This document shows, one piece after another, positions 17,320 through 25,531 of a DNA stretch of 64,000 nucleotides. A model generated the notes under the pieces. That model ran no database searches, had not been told where the DNA came from, and saw only the letters and a list, made by a program, of their open reading frames with translations. Each line of letters begins with the position of its first letter. Position 1 is the stretch's first letter. Source of the stretch: Cognatundibacterium crateris (lineage in GTDB: Bacteria; Pseudomonadota; Gammaproteobacteria; Burkholderiales; Burkholderiaceae_D); contig NZ_JAABOS010000003.1 in NCBI RefSeq assembly GCF_010078235.1, forward strand, positions 248,001 through 312,000, read 5' to 3'. A program made the position numbers and the translations under genes.

Positions 17320-17553
17320 TTACGCACGCTTAGCAATACTCCACAGTTCGCTGGTACCGATTTTTCTGCGCTGTAGCTGTCCCTCGCTTTCCAGCAAGCT
17401 CAGTGCATGCTGGGTTAAGACTAAGCTTTCCGGCAGTCCAGGCCACTTTATCCACCAGTTGTGTATGCCTTCCGCCGTATCACAGGCTTGCGGGTGTGCT
17501 TTCAGGTAATCCAGTATGGCTAAGCAAACATCACTGACCAGATTCGTATCCAT
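17320..17553 (-). CDS. Small conserved-type hypothetical protein, possibly winged-helix
   Basis: 77 aa, start preceded by AAGGAAAATGA. The sequence (VCLAILDYLKAHPQACDTAEGI ... ALSLLESEGQLQRRKIG) has the helix-helix-helix-wing rhythm of small winged-helix proteins. No cysteine or catalytic motif is visible. It lies 10 nt after the 221-aa gene on the same strand and is probably part of a three-gene minus-strand unit with it and the DUF481 gene. Function unknown. Confidence 0.65.
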   Translation of the reverse strand: MDTNLVSDVCLAILDYLKAHPQACDTAEGIHNWWIKWPGLPESLVLTQHALSLLESEGQLQRRKIGTSELWSIAKRA

Positions 17554-17563
17554 TCATTTTCCT

Positions 17564-18229
17564 TCAACGTTCATGCATGTAGATTACACGCGGACAGGGA
17601 TTATTGGCAGATGGCTTCGGGCACCAGTAAGAGACCGTCACCGACCAGCGCTGGCACGATAGCTCAATCAGCTCCGGCCGGTCGCCCATCCCCATATTGC
17701 AGACAGATTGCAGGGCCTTATCCACCGACATACCTTGAAAATACCCATAGCCTGCCACTTTACGCAGCGTATCCACCGCCTTTTGTGGATCAACGCTGCC
17801 CGGACGTATCACCACATCGCGTTTGGCCAGGCGCACCACGGTTTCCAGCTCAGCCGGACTGCACTGCCAGCGTTGGCCATCCCGTGCACACTGGGCCACA
17901 TAATACAGCGGCTGGCCGCCAAGCTGCGTATGCGGACGACAGCGTACTTCCGCGAATTGGACCGGGCTGCGCGCATCAAAGGCGCGTCCATCCGCATCCG
18001 CCAATGCCAGACCGTATTGTGCGCCACAAGCGAGCTGTTCTATCTGCAGCCTGTCCTGACGACTTAGCGCCACGCTGATGGTGCTATCCTGCGCTGCAGT
18101 GGCCGGTAGCACACAACTCAACAACATCGCAGCGCCGCAGCGTCTGATCTGCTGCGCATATCGTATCAGTCCGGGTAAGGAAAATCCGCAATCACGCATG
18201 CTGCTCTCCAGTTGTGAACGGTCGCTCAT
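17564..18229 (-). CDS. Hypothetical exported cysteine-containing protein
   Basis: 221 aa. The N-terminus is polar, then IRRCGAAMLLSCVLPATAAQ looks like a signal peptide ending near residue 46, so the true start may be an internal one (for example the Met at residue 11). The mature part has about eight cysteines, including CGAQYG, EVRCRPH, VAQCARDGQRWQCS, VCNMG and SYWCPKPSANNPC. These suggest disulfide bonds in the periplasm. I do not recognise the family. It starts 6 nt after the DUF481 gene ends, suggesting co-expression. Confidence 0.6.
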   Translation of the reverse strand: MSDRSQLESSMRDCGFSLPGLIRYAQQIRRCGAAMLLSCVLPATAAQDSTISVALSRQDRLQIEQLACGAQYGLALADADGRAFDARSPVQFAEVRCRPHTQLGGQPLYYVAQCARDGQRWQCSPAELETVVRLAKRDVVIRPGSVDPQKAVDTLRKVAGYGYFQGMSVDKALQSVCNMGMGDRPELIELSCQRWSVTVSYWCPKPSANNPCPRVIYMHER

Positions 18230-18235
18230 CGTACT

Positions 18236-19297
18236 TTACCAATTTGCCCCTATGCTGAGTCTGAGCTGATGGCTCTTCATCCACAAGGATGCAGCACGGT
18301 TTGCCTTGATCCCGTACTTCGTCGATAAATACATGCGGCGATTGAGCTGATAACGCAAGCCCAGCTCAGAGTCTGACAGCAAATCAACCGGAAAACCGAT
18401 AGGTAAAATATTTTCGGTTTTCGCAAAAATCTCTAGATTCCGGATTGGGAGTTTTCGTTTAAATTTGACCGTCCACAACCAGGCATTCACATGAAATTCC
18501 GACGCGCTGGTCGAGAAATTCAGACGGTTGAAACTCAGCAGGCTCTCCAGATTGCTGACTTCAGATTCCCAGATATGGCGTCCAAAGCCGACACCGTAAT
18601 AGTAATAGCTGCTGTTATTCGCGACTTTATCGTTCTGGTAGTAAGCATTGTTACGTACATACCATTTCGGTGTCAGATAATAATCCAGCGCATAACTGCC
18701 CTTGCTGTCATTTTCTTTTTCCTGACGATCGGTCCAATAGCGGTTCAGCTCTACATGATATTCATGCCGCCATGGGCGGGTATTCCAGACGCCCTCGGTT
18801 TCCAGCTCCAGTCTTTGCGTGCGGCTGGAATTGCGCGCCAGCTCCAGCGAAGTCTCGATATTCCCTTCAAAGCTGGATACCGCTTTTTCCAGTGCTTCCT
18901 GATCAAAGGACACCTCGCGTAGCGGCACCAGTTGCTGCGCCACTTCCACCATGCCGCTCTGCGAGCGCGGTGCGATGGTCGTGCGCAGGGTATCGCCATG
19001 TGGCAGCGTCAGCGGCAGGCTTTCTTTGCTCGACATCGTCATCACCGCCTCGGCATCGATTTCAATCTCGCCCGCATAATCCGTTTTCAATATCAGCTTA
19101 TCGACCCCGATTTTCAACAAGCGGCCAGTCAGCTTATCGCCATTTTTGAGCCAGATTTCGGTGCGTGGCTGGCTGGCATCTGCAGCAGTTTGCGCCAGAC
19201 CAGGCGTGGCATAGCTTAGCAGCATGCTGCACAGACCCAATGGTGCCAGCAGCTTAGGCAAAGGCAGTAATCGAAAAAAACGGGTGGTAGTGTGCAT
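18236..19297 (-). CDS. DUF481 outer-membrane beta-barrel protein
   Basis: 353 aa. Signal peptide ~1-36 (ATPGLAQ). Next comes a small Sm-like segment LKNGDKLTGRLLKIGVDKLILK, common at the front of DUF481 proteins. From ~130 on there are alternating amphipathic strands rich in Tyr/Trp/Asn (KWYVRNNAYYQNDKVANNSSYYYYG in part: VRNNAYYQNDKV), ending in ...LRLSIGANW with a C-terminal aromatic residue as barrel proteins have. DUF481 proteins include salt-induced outer-membrane proteins (YdiY); the role is unknown. Confidence 0.85.
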   Translation of the reverse strand: MHTTTRFFRLLPLPKLLAPLGLCSMLLSYATPGLAQTAADASQPRTEIWLKNGDKLTGRLLKIGVDKLILKTDYAGEIEIDAEAVMTMSSKESLPLTLPHGDTLRTTIAPRSQSGMVEVAQQLVPLREVSFDQEALEKAVSSFEGNIETSLELARNSSRTQRLELETEGVWNTRPWRHEYHVELNRYWTDRQEKENDSKGSYALDYYLTPKWYVRNNAYYQNDKVANNSSYYYYGVGFGRHIWESEVSNLESLLSFNRLNFSTSASEFHVNAWLWTVKFKRKLPIRNLEIFAKTENILPIGFPVDLLSDSELGLRYQLNRRMYLSTKYGIKANRAASLWMKSHQLRLSIGANW

Positions 19298-19391
19298 CGG
19301 TGCAGCAAAAGAAGTTTGAGCAAGCAGTATTGTGGCTGGAAGTGATGAAAATGACTATGGCTTCTACAGATTTTACGTGGCGCACAAAAAG

Positions 19392-19418
19392 CACAACGGG
19401 CGACCAGCGCCCGTTGTG
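19392..19418 (-). terminator. Terminator of the DUF3297 gene
   Basis: 11-bp stem CACAACGGGCG / CGCCCGTTGTG, loop of 5. On the minus strand it is followed by a T-run (the plus-strand A-run at 19386-19390). Confidence 0.85.
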
Positions 19419-19449
19419 ATGCTAAAAATTCCGTGTTGCGGTGTTGGGA

Positions 19450-19698
19450 TTAGCGGTAAAACGCTTCAACCACACCCTTCACTTTGATCAGCATAGGATT
19501 GCCTTTGCGGTCGCGGGTTTTGCCAGCCTGTACGCTGATCCAGCCTTCGCTGATGCAATACTCTTCGACGTCGTTGCGTTCTTTGCCGTTGATTTTGATC
19601 CCTATGTCGTGCTGAAACACGTCAGCATTGTAAAAGGGGCTGCGCGGATTGATGGATAAACGATCCGGTAATGGGGGGAGTTGTGTAGTCGTAGTCAT
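19450..19698 (-). CDS. DUF3297 family protein
   Basis: 82 aa. The wording PDRLSINPRSPFYNADVFQHDIGI and EYCISEGWISVQAGKTRDRKGNPM is that of the short, highly conserved DUF3297 family of glutathione-S-transferase-associated or stand-alone small cytosolic proteins. No catalytic residues are known. Single gene with its own terminator. Confidence 0.85.
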   Translation of the reverse strand: MTTTTQLPPLPDRLSINPRSPFYNADVFQHDIGIKINGKERNDVEEYCISEGWISVQAGKTRDRKGNPMLIKVKGVVEAFYR

Positions 19699-19742
19699 AG
19701 GGCAGAATTATCTATCAGATGCGCGCTGCGTTCAATGCCTGA

Positions 19743-20561
19743 TTATTCGTTAAGTAAGTTGTTGCTGGCAGCAGCCTCGGCCCTTAAGCTGCGCAGGCGC
19801 TGGTGTGGTTCGTCGTCCAGGTCCAGTTTCCACTGCTGTTTGGCGCACAGATAATGTTCGGTAAACACATCCAGATAGGCTTCCAGGGTTTGTGCCGCCA
19901 GGGTTTCACCGGCCAGTGCCAGACACAGCGCAGCGACTTCTGAAGTACACAGATGATCTTCGCGGCGCGAGCGGCGCAGCTGGTAGCGCGATACCTGTTC
20001 CGGTTCCAGACTCAGCACCGGGAAAGGCAGCAGATACGGACTTTTCTTAAAGATCTTGCGCGCTTCTGACCAGGTCGCATCGAGCAGGATGAACAGCGGG
20101 CGTTTGGTGGCAGCGTCAGTCGCACTCACATTGTCAGCCACAGCCTGCTCAGCTGGCAGCAATTGCGTGATGACGCGTTCGGGTGCGACAAATTCGCCCG
20201 GAAACACCACATACGGCTGCCATTGCGGATCGGCCAGCAAGGCCAGTAAGGCTGGATCGACTTCGGTGCGCGCCCAGCCAAAGGCCAGGGTATCGGGCAC
20301 CAGATCAGCGATCAGCCAGCCGGTATTACTGGGCTTTAAAGTCTCGTGCTCTGCCATCAGCAAGCAAAATCCGGCACGGGTAGGCAGCACCGTGCGCCAC
20401 GCACACAGACAATGGCTGAGGATCAGGCGACAGCCGCCACAGCGCTCGCCATGCGGCCCGCCGCGCGCCAGAAACGGCCGCGTGCTGCGTGCCAGCCGGG
20501 CAGTGCGTAAGCGGGAAACAGCATGAGGTGGCAGTGCAGGATTCGTCATTATGGTCGTCAC
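19743..20561 (-). CDS. DTW-domain tRNA-uridine aminocarboxypropyltransferase
   Basis: 272 aa; two ATGs (20561 and 20549) are possible starts. Zinc-type cysteines Cys41, Cys44, Cys51 and Cys53 occur in RCGGCRLILSHCLCAW. The family signature D-x-T-W is LLDATWSEARKIFKKSPYL. The C-terminal SRYQLRRSRREDHLCTSEVAA part completes the SPOUT-related fold. Characterised members (TapT/TuaA) place the acp3 group on a uridine of tRNA using S-adenosylmethionine. Longer than the E. coli enzyme because of N-terminal and central insertions. Confidence 0.87.
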   Translation of the reverse strand: MTTIMTNPALPPHAVSRLRTARLARSTRPFLARGGPHGERCGGCRLILSHCLCAWRTVLPTRAGFCLLMAEHETLKPSNTGWLIADLVPDTLAFGWARTEVDPALLALLADPQWQPYVVFPGEFVAPERVITQLLPAEQAVADNVSATDAATKRPLFILLDATWSEARKIFKKSPYLLPFPVLSLEPEQVSRYQLRRSRREDHLCTSEVAALCLALAGETLAAQTLEAYLDVFTEHYLCAKQQWKLDLDDEPHQRLRSLRAEAAASNNLLNE

Positions 20562-20844
20562 TCAAGGCAGCCAGAGCCGCCGGAAACAGTCTACAGGGCG
20601 CGTATCTTGGCATTGTCTGCGCCAGTTTGCAAACCGCTGCGGCGCGCTGCCTGCCACCGCCGGGCGCAGCTAGTGCGCCTTGGTCGCTTTTGGCCTATTC
20701 CGGTCAGCCATCACGGTCTGTCGCACGTTAGGCACAGACACTGACCGCAATATCCGGCTGGCATGGAACTAAGTCAGCAAAAGGCAGCCAAAGTCAGTCT
20801 ACCGCGTGTAATATCAAAACTTTAATCCAACCGAGAGTGAGACC

Positions 20845-21045
20845 ATGAAAAAAATTCTGCACATCCTGAGCCTGGCTGCCATCGCTGCCAGCTTAAGCGC
20901 CTGTATCTCCGTCAGCGAACAAAACGTCGAAGCCAGCAAGCAAATCTCCGTCATGGCAGCGCAAGCGACCGCCACCTGCGGTCAGGGCAATGTCGATAAA
21001 GTCAGCACCAGCAGCTTCACCTGCAAACAAAACACCGGCCGCTAA
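20845..21045 (+). CDS. Small lipoprotein, unknown function
   Basis: 66 aa. Lipoprotein signal MKKILHILSLAAIAASLSAC with lipobox LSAC and lipidated Cys20, followed by Ile-Ser (no Asp at +2, so probably sent to the outer membrane). The mature part is a short helix-like ISVSEQNVEASKQISVMAA followed by two cysteines (TATCGQ and FTCKQN) that could form one disulfide. Has its own strong terminator. Family not recognised. Confidence 0.75.
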   Translation: MKKILHILSLAAIAASLSACISVSEQNVEASKQISVMAAQATATCGQGNVDKVSTSSFTCKQNTGR

Positions 21046-21062
21046 GCACAGCGCAGACTCCC

Positions 21063-21098
21063 AAAAAAACAGCCGGTCATGACACCGGCTGTTTTTTT
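21063..21098 (+). terminator. Terminator of the small lipoprotein gene
   Basis: Stem ACAGCCGGT / ACCGGCTGT with 6-nt loop, flanked by an A-run and a T-run; may work in both directions. Confidence 0.93.
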
Positions 21099-21121
21099 GC
21101 ACTGACTTCAAACGCAGAAAG

Positions 21122-21160
21122 CAAAGTCCGAAACCAAAGTCCGAAAACAAAGTCTGAATC
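21122..21160. repeat. Three tandem 13-nt repeats
   Basis: Units CAAAGTCCGAAAC, CAAAGTCCGAAAA and CAAAGTCTGAATC lie head to tail between the lipoprotein terminator and the GST gene. Confidence 0.8.
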
Positions 21161-21290
21161 CCTGTGCGGCTGCTGGCAGCATTTCAGCCTGCAGGCCGCA
21201 TCAACACTCAGTCTGGCTGATTCAACTCATCGATTCAATACGCTGCTTGAACGCGCCAATGTCGGTACTTTTTCGTCCATCACATCCGTT

Positions 21291-21911
21291 TTATTTCGCA
21301 AACTTCGCGTAATACGCCTGCACCGCAGGCAAGGCTGCGATGCGCTGATGATGTGCATTCAGCGCCGGTGCGACTTGCGCCACCAGATCGGTCGGCACAT
21401 GATCCAGACGACCGGAATTCAAACCACGGATATCCACAAACACCTTCAGATCCGCCACCGTCAGGCGGCCATCGGCAAAGTAGTCGCCGCCTTGCGCCAG
21501 CAAACGCTGCTCCAGCCAGCGCAGATAAACCGGGATAGAACCATTCACCAAGGCCAGACGCGCCGCCTTTTGTTCTTCACCCGTCATGCGGAAAGTCGGG
21601 CCCATCTTGATGCCAGCTTCTTCCACCACAAAGCTCACCTCGTCGCAGTACAAAGCCTGCAAGGCATCTTGTGGATACAGGCCAGCCAGCTTGCCTGCAT
21701 AACGTAGCATCGCATCACATTGTGTGAGCTGCACACCATCCACCTCCAGCACTGGCACCTGCCCAAAAGGTGTCGCTTTGCGCACATCGGCAAATTCCGG
21801 ATAGCTGAAGCGGTGATCTTCAAACGCTACTCCGCCCAGCGCCAATGCCAGTCGCACTGGCTCGCCACGGCCACCATGAAAATCGAAATAGGTCAGTTTA
21901 AGTTGAGGCAT
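21291..21911 (-). CDS. Glutathione S-transferase (sigma-like)
   Basis: 206 aa from the ATG at 21911, which has AGGAGA five bases upstream; an earlier in-frame start adds nine residues without such a site. The N-terminal thioredoxin-like domain (1-80) has LTYFDFHGGRGEPVRL, with candidate catalytic Tyr8, and VPVLEVDGVQLTQCDAMLRY for glutathione binding. The helical domain fills residues ~85-206. The Y-F-x-x-x-G-R-x-E-x-x-R pattern is that of sigma/prostaglandin-synthase-like GSTs. Cytosolic; electrophile detoxification is the family role. Confidence 0.9.
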   Translation of the reverse strand: MPQLKLTYFDFHGGRGEPVRLALALGGVAFEDHRFSYPEFADVRKATPFGQVPVLEVDGVQLTQCDAMLRYAGKLAGLYPQDALQALYCDEVSFVVEEAGIKMGPTFRMTGEEQKAARLALVNGSIPVYLRWLEQRLLAQGGDYFADGRLTVADLKVFVDIRGLNSGRLDHVPTDLVAQVAPALNAHHQRIAALPAVQAYYAKFAK

Positions 21912-22345
21912 GTTGTCTCCTGAATGATTGCTAAACATCGATGGTCAGTATCGACCAGTAGGGTCTGAAAAATGTGTCATGCGACTAAACGCGCGGCCAT
22001 CATAGCACGCGCAAAAAACACGGGTTCAACCCGCCTCCCATGGAAAACACACAGCTCCCGGCCAGCGAAGCGCAATCCAGCGCACCAAGAAAATTCCTGA
22101 AGTTAACTTGTAATATTGATTATTTTAAACAACAATATATTGCAAATTATCAATTTTTGACCGAACGCCGACCCTCCTTGCACCGAATGGCGTCCTGGTG
22201 TGCCTCCCTTCCCGTCTATATACCGACGGGGCGCTGCGTCACTTTGTAAAAGCAGCTTTGACAAACCGTTGTGCGCTTGTGCTGTCGTATTCCCAAACAC
22301 GAAGTTTCTGAAATCGATTCTCTTTCCCAGCCTGAGGAGTAGTCA
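21912..22345. other. Intergenic stretch without a supported gene
   Basis: Between the divergent GST and flavin-oxidase genes. An AT-rich patch (about 22108-22165) probably holds promoter elements. No convincing coding frame, terminator or repeat seen; a 69-codon frame starting at 22040 has no family resemblance or ribosome site. Confidence 0.5.
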
Positions 22346-23851
22346 ATGAATGCATCATTCCCGCAATCGCGCCGCCGTTTTCTGCAAACATCCACCGCGC
22401 TGGCGACCGCCAGTGCGCTGGGGCTGTCCGGCGAAGTCAGCGCCGCGCCTGCCATACACAGCAAGCACAACCTCAAAGCCCTGGCCGCCAGCATGAGCGG
22501 GCGTCTGATCCTGCCCGGTGAGCTCGGCTATGCCATGGCCGCTGCGCCCAATAACCAACGCTATGCCGATATTTTGCCTATCGCGGTCGCCATGTGCGCC
22601 AACGATAAGGATGTGCAGCTATGCCTGCGCTGGGCGATTGATCATCGTCAGCCCTTTGCAGTGCGCTCCGGCGGCCACAACTATGCGGGCTTCTCCACCA
22701 CCAAAGGCTTGCTGATCGATGTGAAGGCGATGAATGGCATCAGCTTCAATGCAAAAGAAAATACCTGCACGATCTCTGCCGGGGTCAGCAATCAGGATAT
22801 GGCCAACTTCTTTAGCGGCGGCTTCCTGGCGGTGCCATCCGGACGCTGCCCGACCGTTGGCGCGGCGGGATTGGTGTTGGGCGGTGGCTGGGGCTTTTCT
22901 GCCACCCATGCCGGGCTGACCTGCGACAGCCTGAAATCCTCCAGCATCGTGCTGCCGAATCAGCATCTGGTCGTCGCCGAAGACAAAGGCGAGTATCAGG
23001 ATTTGTTCTGGGGCCTGCGCGGTGGCGGCGGCGGTAATTTCGGCATCAATACCTCGTTCACCTTCAACCTGGTCGATGTCTCGCACAACGTCACCATCTT
23101 CAACATCCTGTGGCCAGCACAACAGCAAATCGAATTATTCAGCGCCCTGCAAGAGCTGCAAAAAAATCACGCCACCCAAATTTCAACCCGCAGCAAAATC
23201 GTGCCCAGCCGCGCCGGCACCAACTACACCATGGCCGATTTGCAGGTGACCACCTTAGGCCAGTTCTTCGGCGATAAAGAGGCCGCGCTGAAAGCCTTGG
23301 AACCTGTCTTAAAAATGGTCAAACCGATTAAGCAGGACATACGCGAAATGCAGTACTGGCAAGCGCGTGATTATCTGATCACCGACGACCCGAATGGCAT
23401 GTACGACTTGCGCTCTTCCTACATCGGCGAAGCCATGTCGCCCGCAGGCATAGAAACCATGCTGCGCTGGATGATGAAATGGCCGGGCGGCTCACTGCTG
23501 CCAGAAAACATGGGCATCCTGTTTGCGATAGGCGGAAAGGTCCGCGACGTGCCGGTTGAAGCCACCGCCTACCCGCATCGCAACGCCAATTACATCTTCG
23601 AAATGGAAGCCGCCTGGGCACCGATAGACAAGCCCGAAGTAGTGCAGAAACAGCAGCGCTGGCTACACGATTATTTCGCCGCCATGAGCCCTTACGTGCT
23701 GCAGCAATCCTATATCAACTTCCCCAACCGCGAACAACCCAACTGGCAACACGCCTACTATGGACAAAATCTGGACCGCCTGAAACGCCTCAAGCGCAAA
23801 TACGATCCGGCCAACCATTTCAAATTCGAGCAAAGCATCCCGCTGGCCTGA
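22346..23851 (+). CDS. Tat-exported FAD-linked oxidase, berberine-bridge-enzyme-like
   Basis: 501 aa. A Tat signal is present: SRRRFLQTSTALATASALG with consecutive arginines, cleaved near residue 34. The FAD_binding_4 domain (~70-240) has RSGGHNYAGF, with His111, and SGRCPTVGAAG, with Cys168. These are the two residues that carry FAD through two covalent bonds in BBE-like oxidases, so bicovalent flavin attachment is expected. The C-terminal BBE motif is NFPNREQPNWQHAYYGQNLDRL and KRKYDPANHFKFEQSI. It probably oxidises a sugar or other alcohol outside the cytoplasm. A GAGGAG site lies before the ATG. No partner gene is adjacent. Confidence 0.9.
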   Translation: MNASFPQSRRRFLQTSTALATASALGLSGEVSAAPAIHSKHNLKALAASMSGRLILPGELGYAMAAAPNNQRYADILPIAVAMCANDKDVQLCLRWAIDHRQPFAVRSGGHNYAGFSTTKGLLIDVKAMNGISFNAKENTCTISAGVSNQDMANFFSGGFLAVPSGRCPTVGAAGLVLGGGWGFSATHAGLTCDSLKSSSIVLPNQHLVVAEDKGEYQDLFWGLRGGGGGNFGINTSFTFNLVDVSHNVTIFNILWPAQQQIELFSALQELQKNHATQISTRSKIVPSRAGTNYTMADLQVTTLGQFFGDKEAALKALEPVLKMVKPIKQDIREMQYWQARDYLITDDPNGMYDLRSSYIGEAMSPAGIETMLRWMMKWPGGSLLPENMGILFAIGGKVRDVPVEATAYPHRNANYIFEMEAAWAPIDKPEVVQKQQRWLHDYFAAMSPYVLQQSYINFPNREQPNWQHAYYGQNLDRLKRLKRKYDPANHFKFEQSIPLA

Positions 23852-24043
23852 GGCATCAGCGGGTAGCGGGTAAACAGCCAGCCGACGGCTCAGCACCGTG
23901 GCTTGCTGTGACCTGTTCAACCTGCGTTCTGTTCTGCTGTGTGGACAGCCACGCTGTGTATGATGTTTTCGCTTGCGCAGCCAGGACGATGATTGGTGCG
24001 GGCGGCTAAAAGACTGGCGAATGAGGCGCTTCAGTCAGTCGGT

Positions 24044-25531
24044 TCAGGGTGCAGCGCCCAGGCTGCCGCTGGCAAAGGCGAGCGAGGCTGAGGCTGATAA
24101 AGCCGCGCTGTAGCTGTCACTCTGGCTGGTTTTCGCCGCCAGTAACTGGCTCTCGCTTAAACGCAAATCGGTCAGGGTGCCGACCCCGCTGCGATAAGCT
24201 TCATAGGCTGCATCGTAAGTGGTTTGTGCCGCATCCACCAGGACTTGTGCCGCCAGACAGGCATGAATACTTTTGATCAGGCTATTCCTGGTCTGGAGAA
24301 TCTGGCGCACCGCCTCATCACGCAGTTGTTGCGCGCGCAGGCCAGCGTTTTCTGCATCCAGACGTGCTTTGCCCAGTGAGAGCTGGCGCGTGCCACCGTC
24401 ATACAAAGGCAGGCTGATTCCCAGCATCAAACCAGCGCTGCGGCGCGCGCCTGAGAGTTCCAATGATGGGCTATAGTAACCAGCAGGTGAAATCGCCGTG
24501 CTACTGATGCCACCACTGCCTTGTGCCAGCGTGACTGCCGCGACTATCTTAGGTTTGAATTCCGCTTCAGCCAGCCGGATCGCGGCCTGGCTGGCTAACT
24601 GAGCCGCGTAACTGCTGGCGATATCGGGGCGCTTCGCCAAGGCTTGTTCTATGTATTGATCCAGTGAGGGGATGAGGTCCAGACTTAATGGGTGTTGCTG
24701 CAGCGGTGCCAGCTTGAGCCGCCCGGATGGCGTCACACCGAGTGCGGTGATCAGCGCCTGATAGGCATCTTCCTCAGCAGCCTGCGCCTGCACACAGACC
24801 AAATTTGCCTGTGCCTGCCCTTGCCTGGCCTGAGCGACTTCGATCACCGTCCCTATGCCTTTCTTGTAGCGTTGTTCGGCAGCGTCGACGATCAGTTTGG
24901 CATTCTCCCGCGAGGTCGCTGCGTTCTGTTGGCGCGCCATAGCCGCAGCATGTGCATAATAGGCCAGCGCGATGCTCAGTATCAGTTGCTGGTGCGCGCT
25001 GCTATAGGCCAGTTTGGCCATCGTACTGGCTTGCTGGCTGGCGTCTTGTAAGGCAGCACGGCTGCCAAAATCGTAGAGCAACCAGTCCGCTGTGAGCGCC
25101 ACGACGCCGCCCTGGCTGGTGTGCTGACTGCCAGCTTGTAATTGGCTGATGCTCAGGTCGCTACGGGTTTGCTGGGCGATGATACCGGCTCTCGCGCTCA
25201 GTTTGGGTTGGTAACTGGTTTCAACCAGCGCACTCTGTAGCTCTGCTTTTTTAGCTTCGTTCCAGGCGATGCGTGTCGCCGGATGATGTTCGCGCGCCAG
25301 TTCGATTAATTGCGGCAGTGTATAGGCTTGCTGGCTGAGTTCGATGCTGGCTACTGGTTTTAATAAGTCCGGGTTCACTGGCAAACTAAACCCATTGTTG
25401 GCCGCTTGGGCATGCGCTGGCCAGGGTAAATCCGGACGTGCCGGGAGTTTTTCATCGGCCAGTATCGCGCAATGTGCTCCTAACAGGCTGATCAATAGCA
25501 AAGGCTTAAGCTGGGTACTGAAGAGTTTCAT
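24044..25531 (-). CDS. TolC-family outer-membrane efflux protein
   Basis: 495 aa from the ATG at 25531, giving the signal peptide MKLFSTQLKPLLLISLLGAHCAILA; an upstream frame would place 25 residues before it. Two OEP repeats (~70-260 and ~275-480) share the long helices and the family phrases LIELAREHHPATRIAWNEAKKAEL and YRSGVGTLTDLRLSESQLLAAK (in part GVGTLTDLRLSESQLLAAK). It is the last gene of the operon YtcA / HlyD-type adaptor / FUSC / TolC. It overlaps the FUSC gene by 26 nt. It gives the system its outer-membrane channel. Confidence 0.92.
   Translation of the reverse strand: MKLFSTQLKPLLLISLLGAHCAILADEKLPARPDLPWPAHAQAANNGFSLPVNPDLLKPVASIELSQQAYTLPQLIELAREHHPATRIAWNEAKKAELQSALVETSYQPKLSARAGIIAQQTRSDLSISQLQAGSQHTSQGGVVALTADWLLYDFGSRAALQDASQQASTMAKLAYSSAHQQLILSIALAYYAHAAAMARQQNAATSRENAKLIVDAAEQRYKKGIGTVIEVAQARQGQAQANLVCVQAQAAEEDAYQALITALGVTPSGRLKLAPLQQHPLSLDLIPSLDQYIEQALAKRPDIASSYAAQLASQAAIRLAEAEFKPKIVAAVTLAQGSGGISSTAISPAGYYSPSLELSGARRSAGLMLGISLPLYDGGTRQLSLGKARLDAENAGLRAQQLRDEAVRQILQTRNSLIKSIHACLAAQVLVDAAQTTYDAAYEAYRSGVGTLTDLRLSESQLLAAKTSQSDSYSAALSASASLAFASGSLGAAP

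Noticed and set aside
22040-22249. A 69-codon frame upstream of the flavin oxidase
   Set aside because: No ribosome site, no conserved features, spans an AT-rich promoter-like zone.
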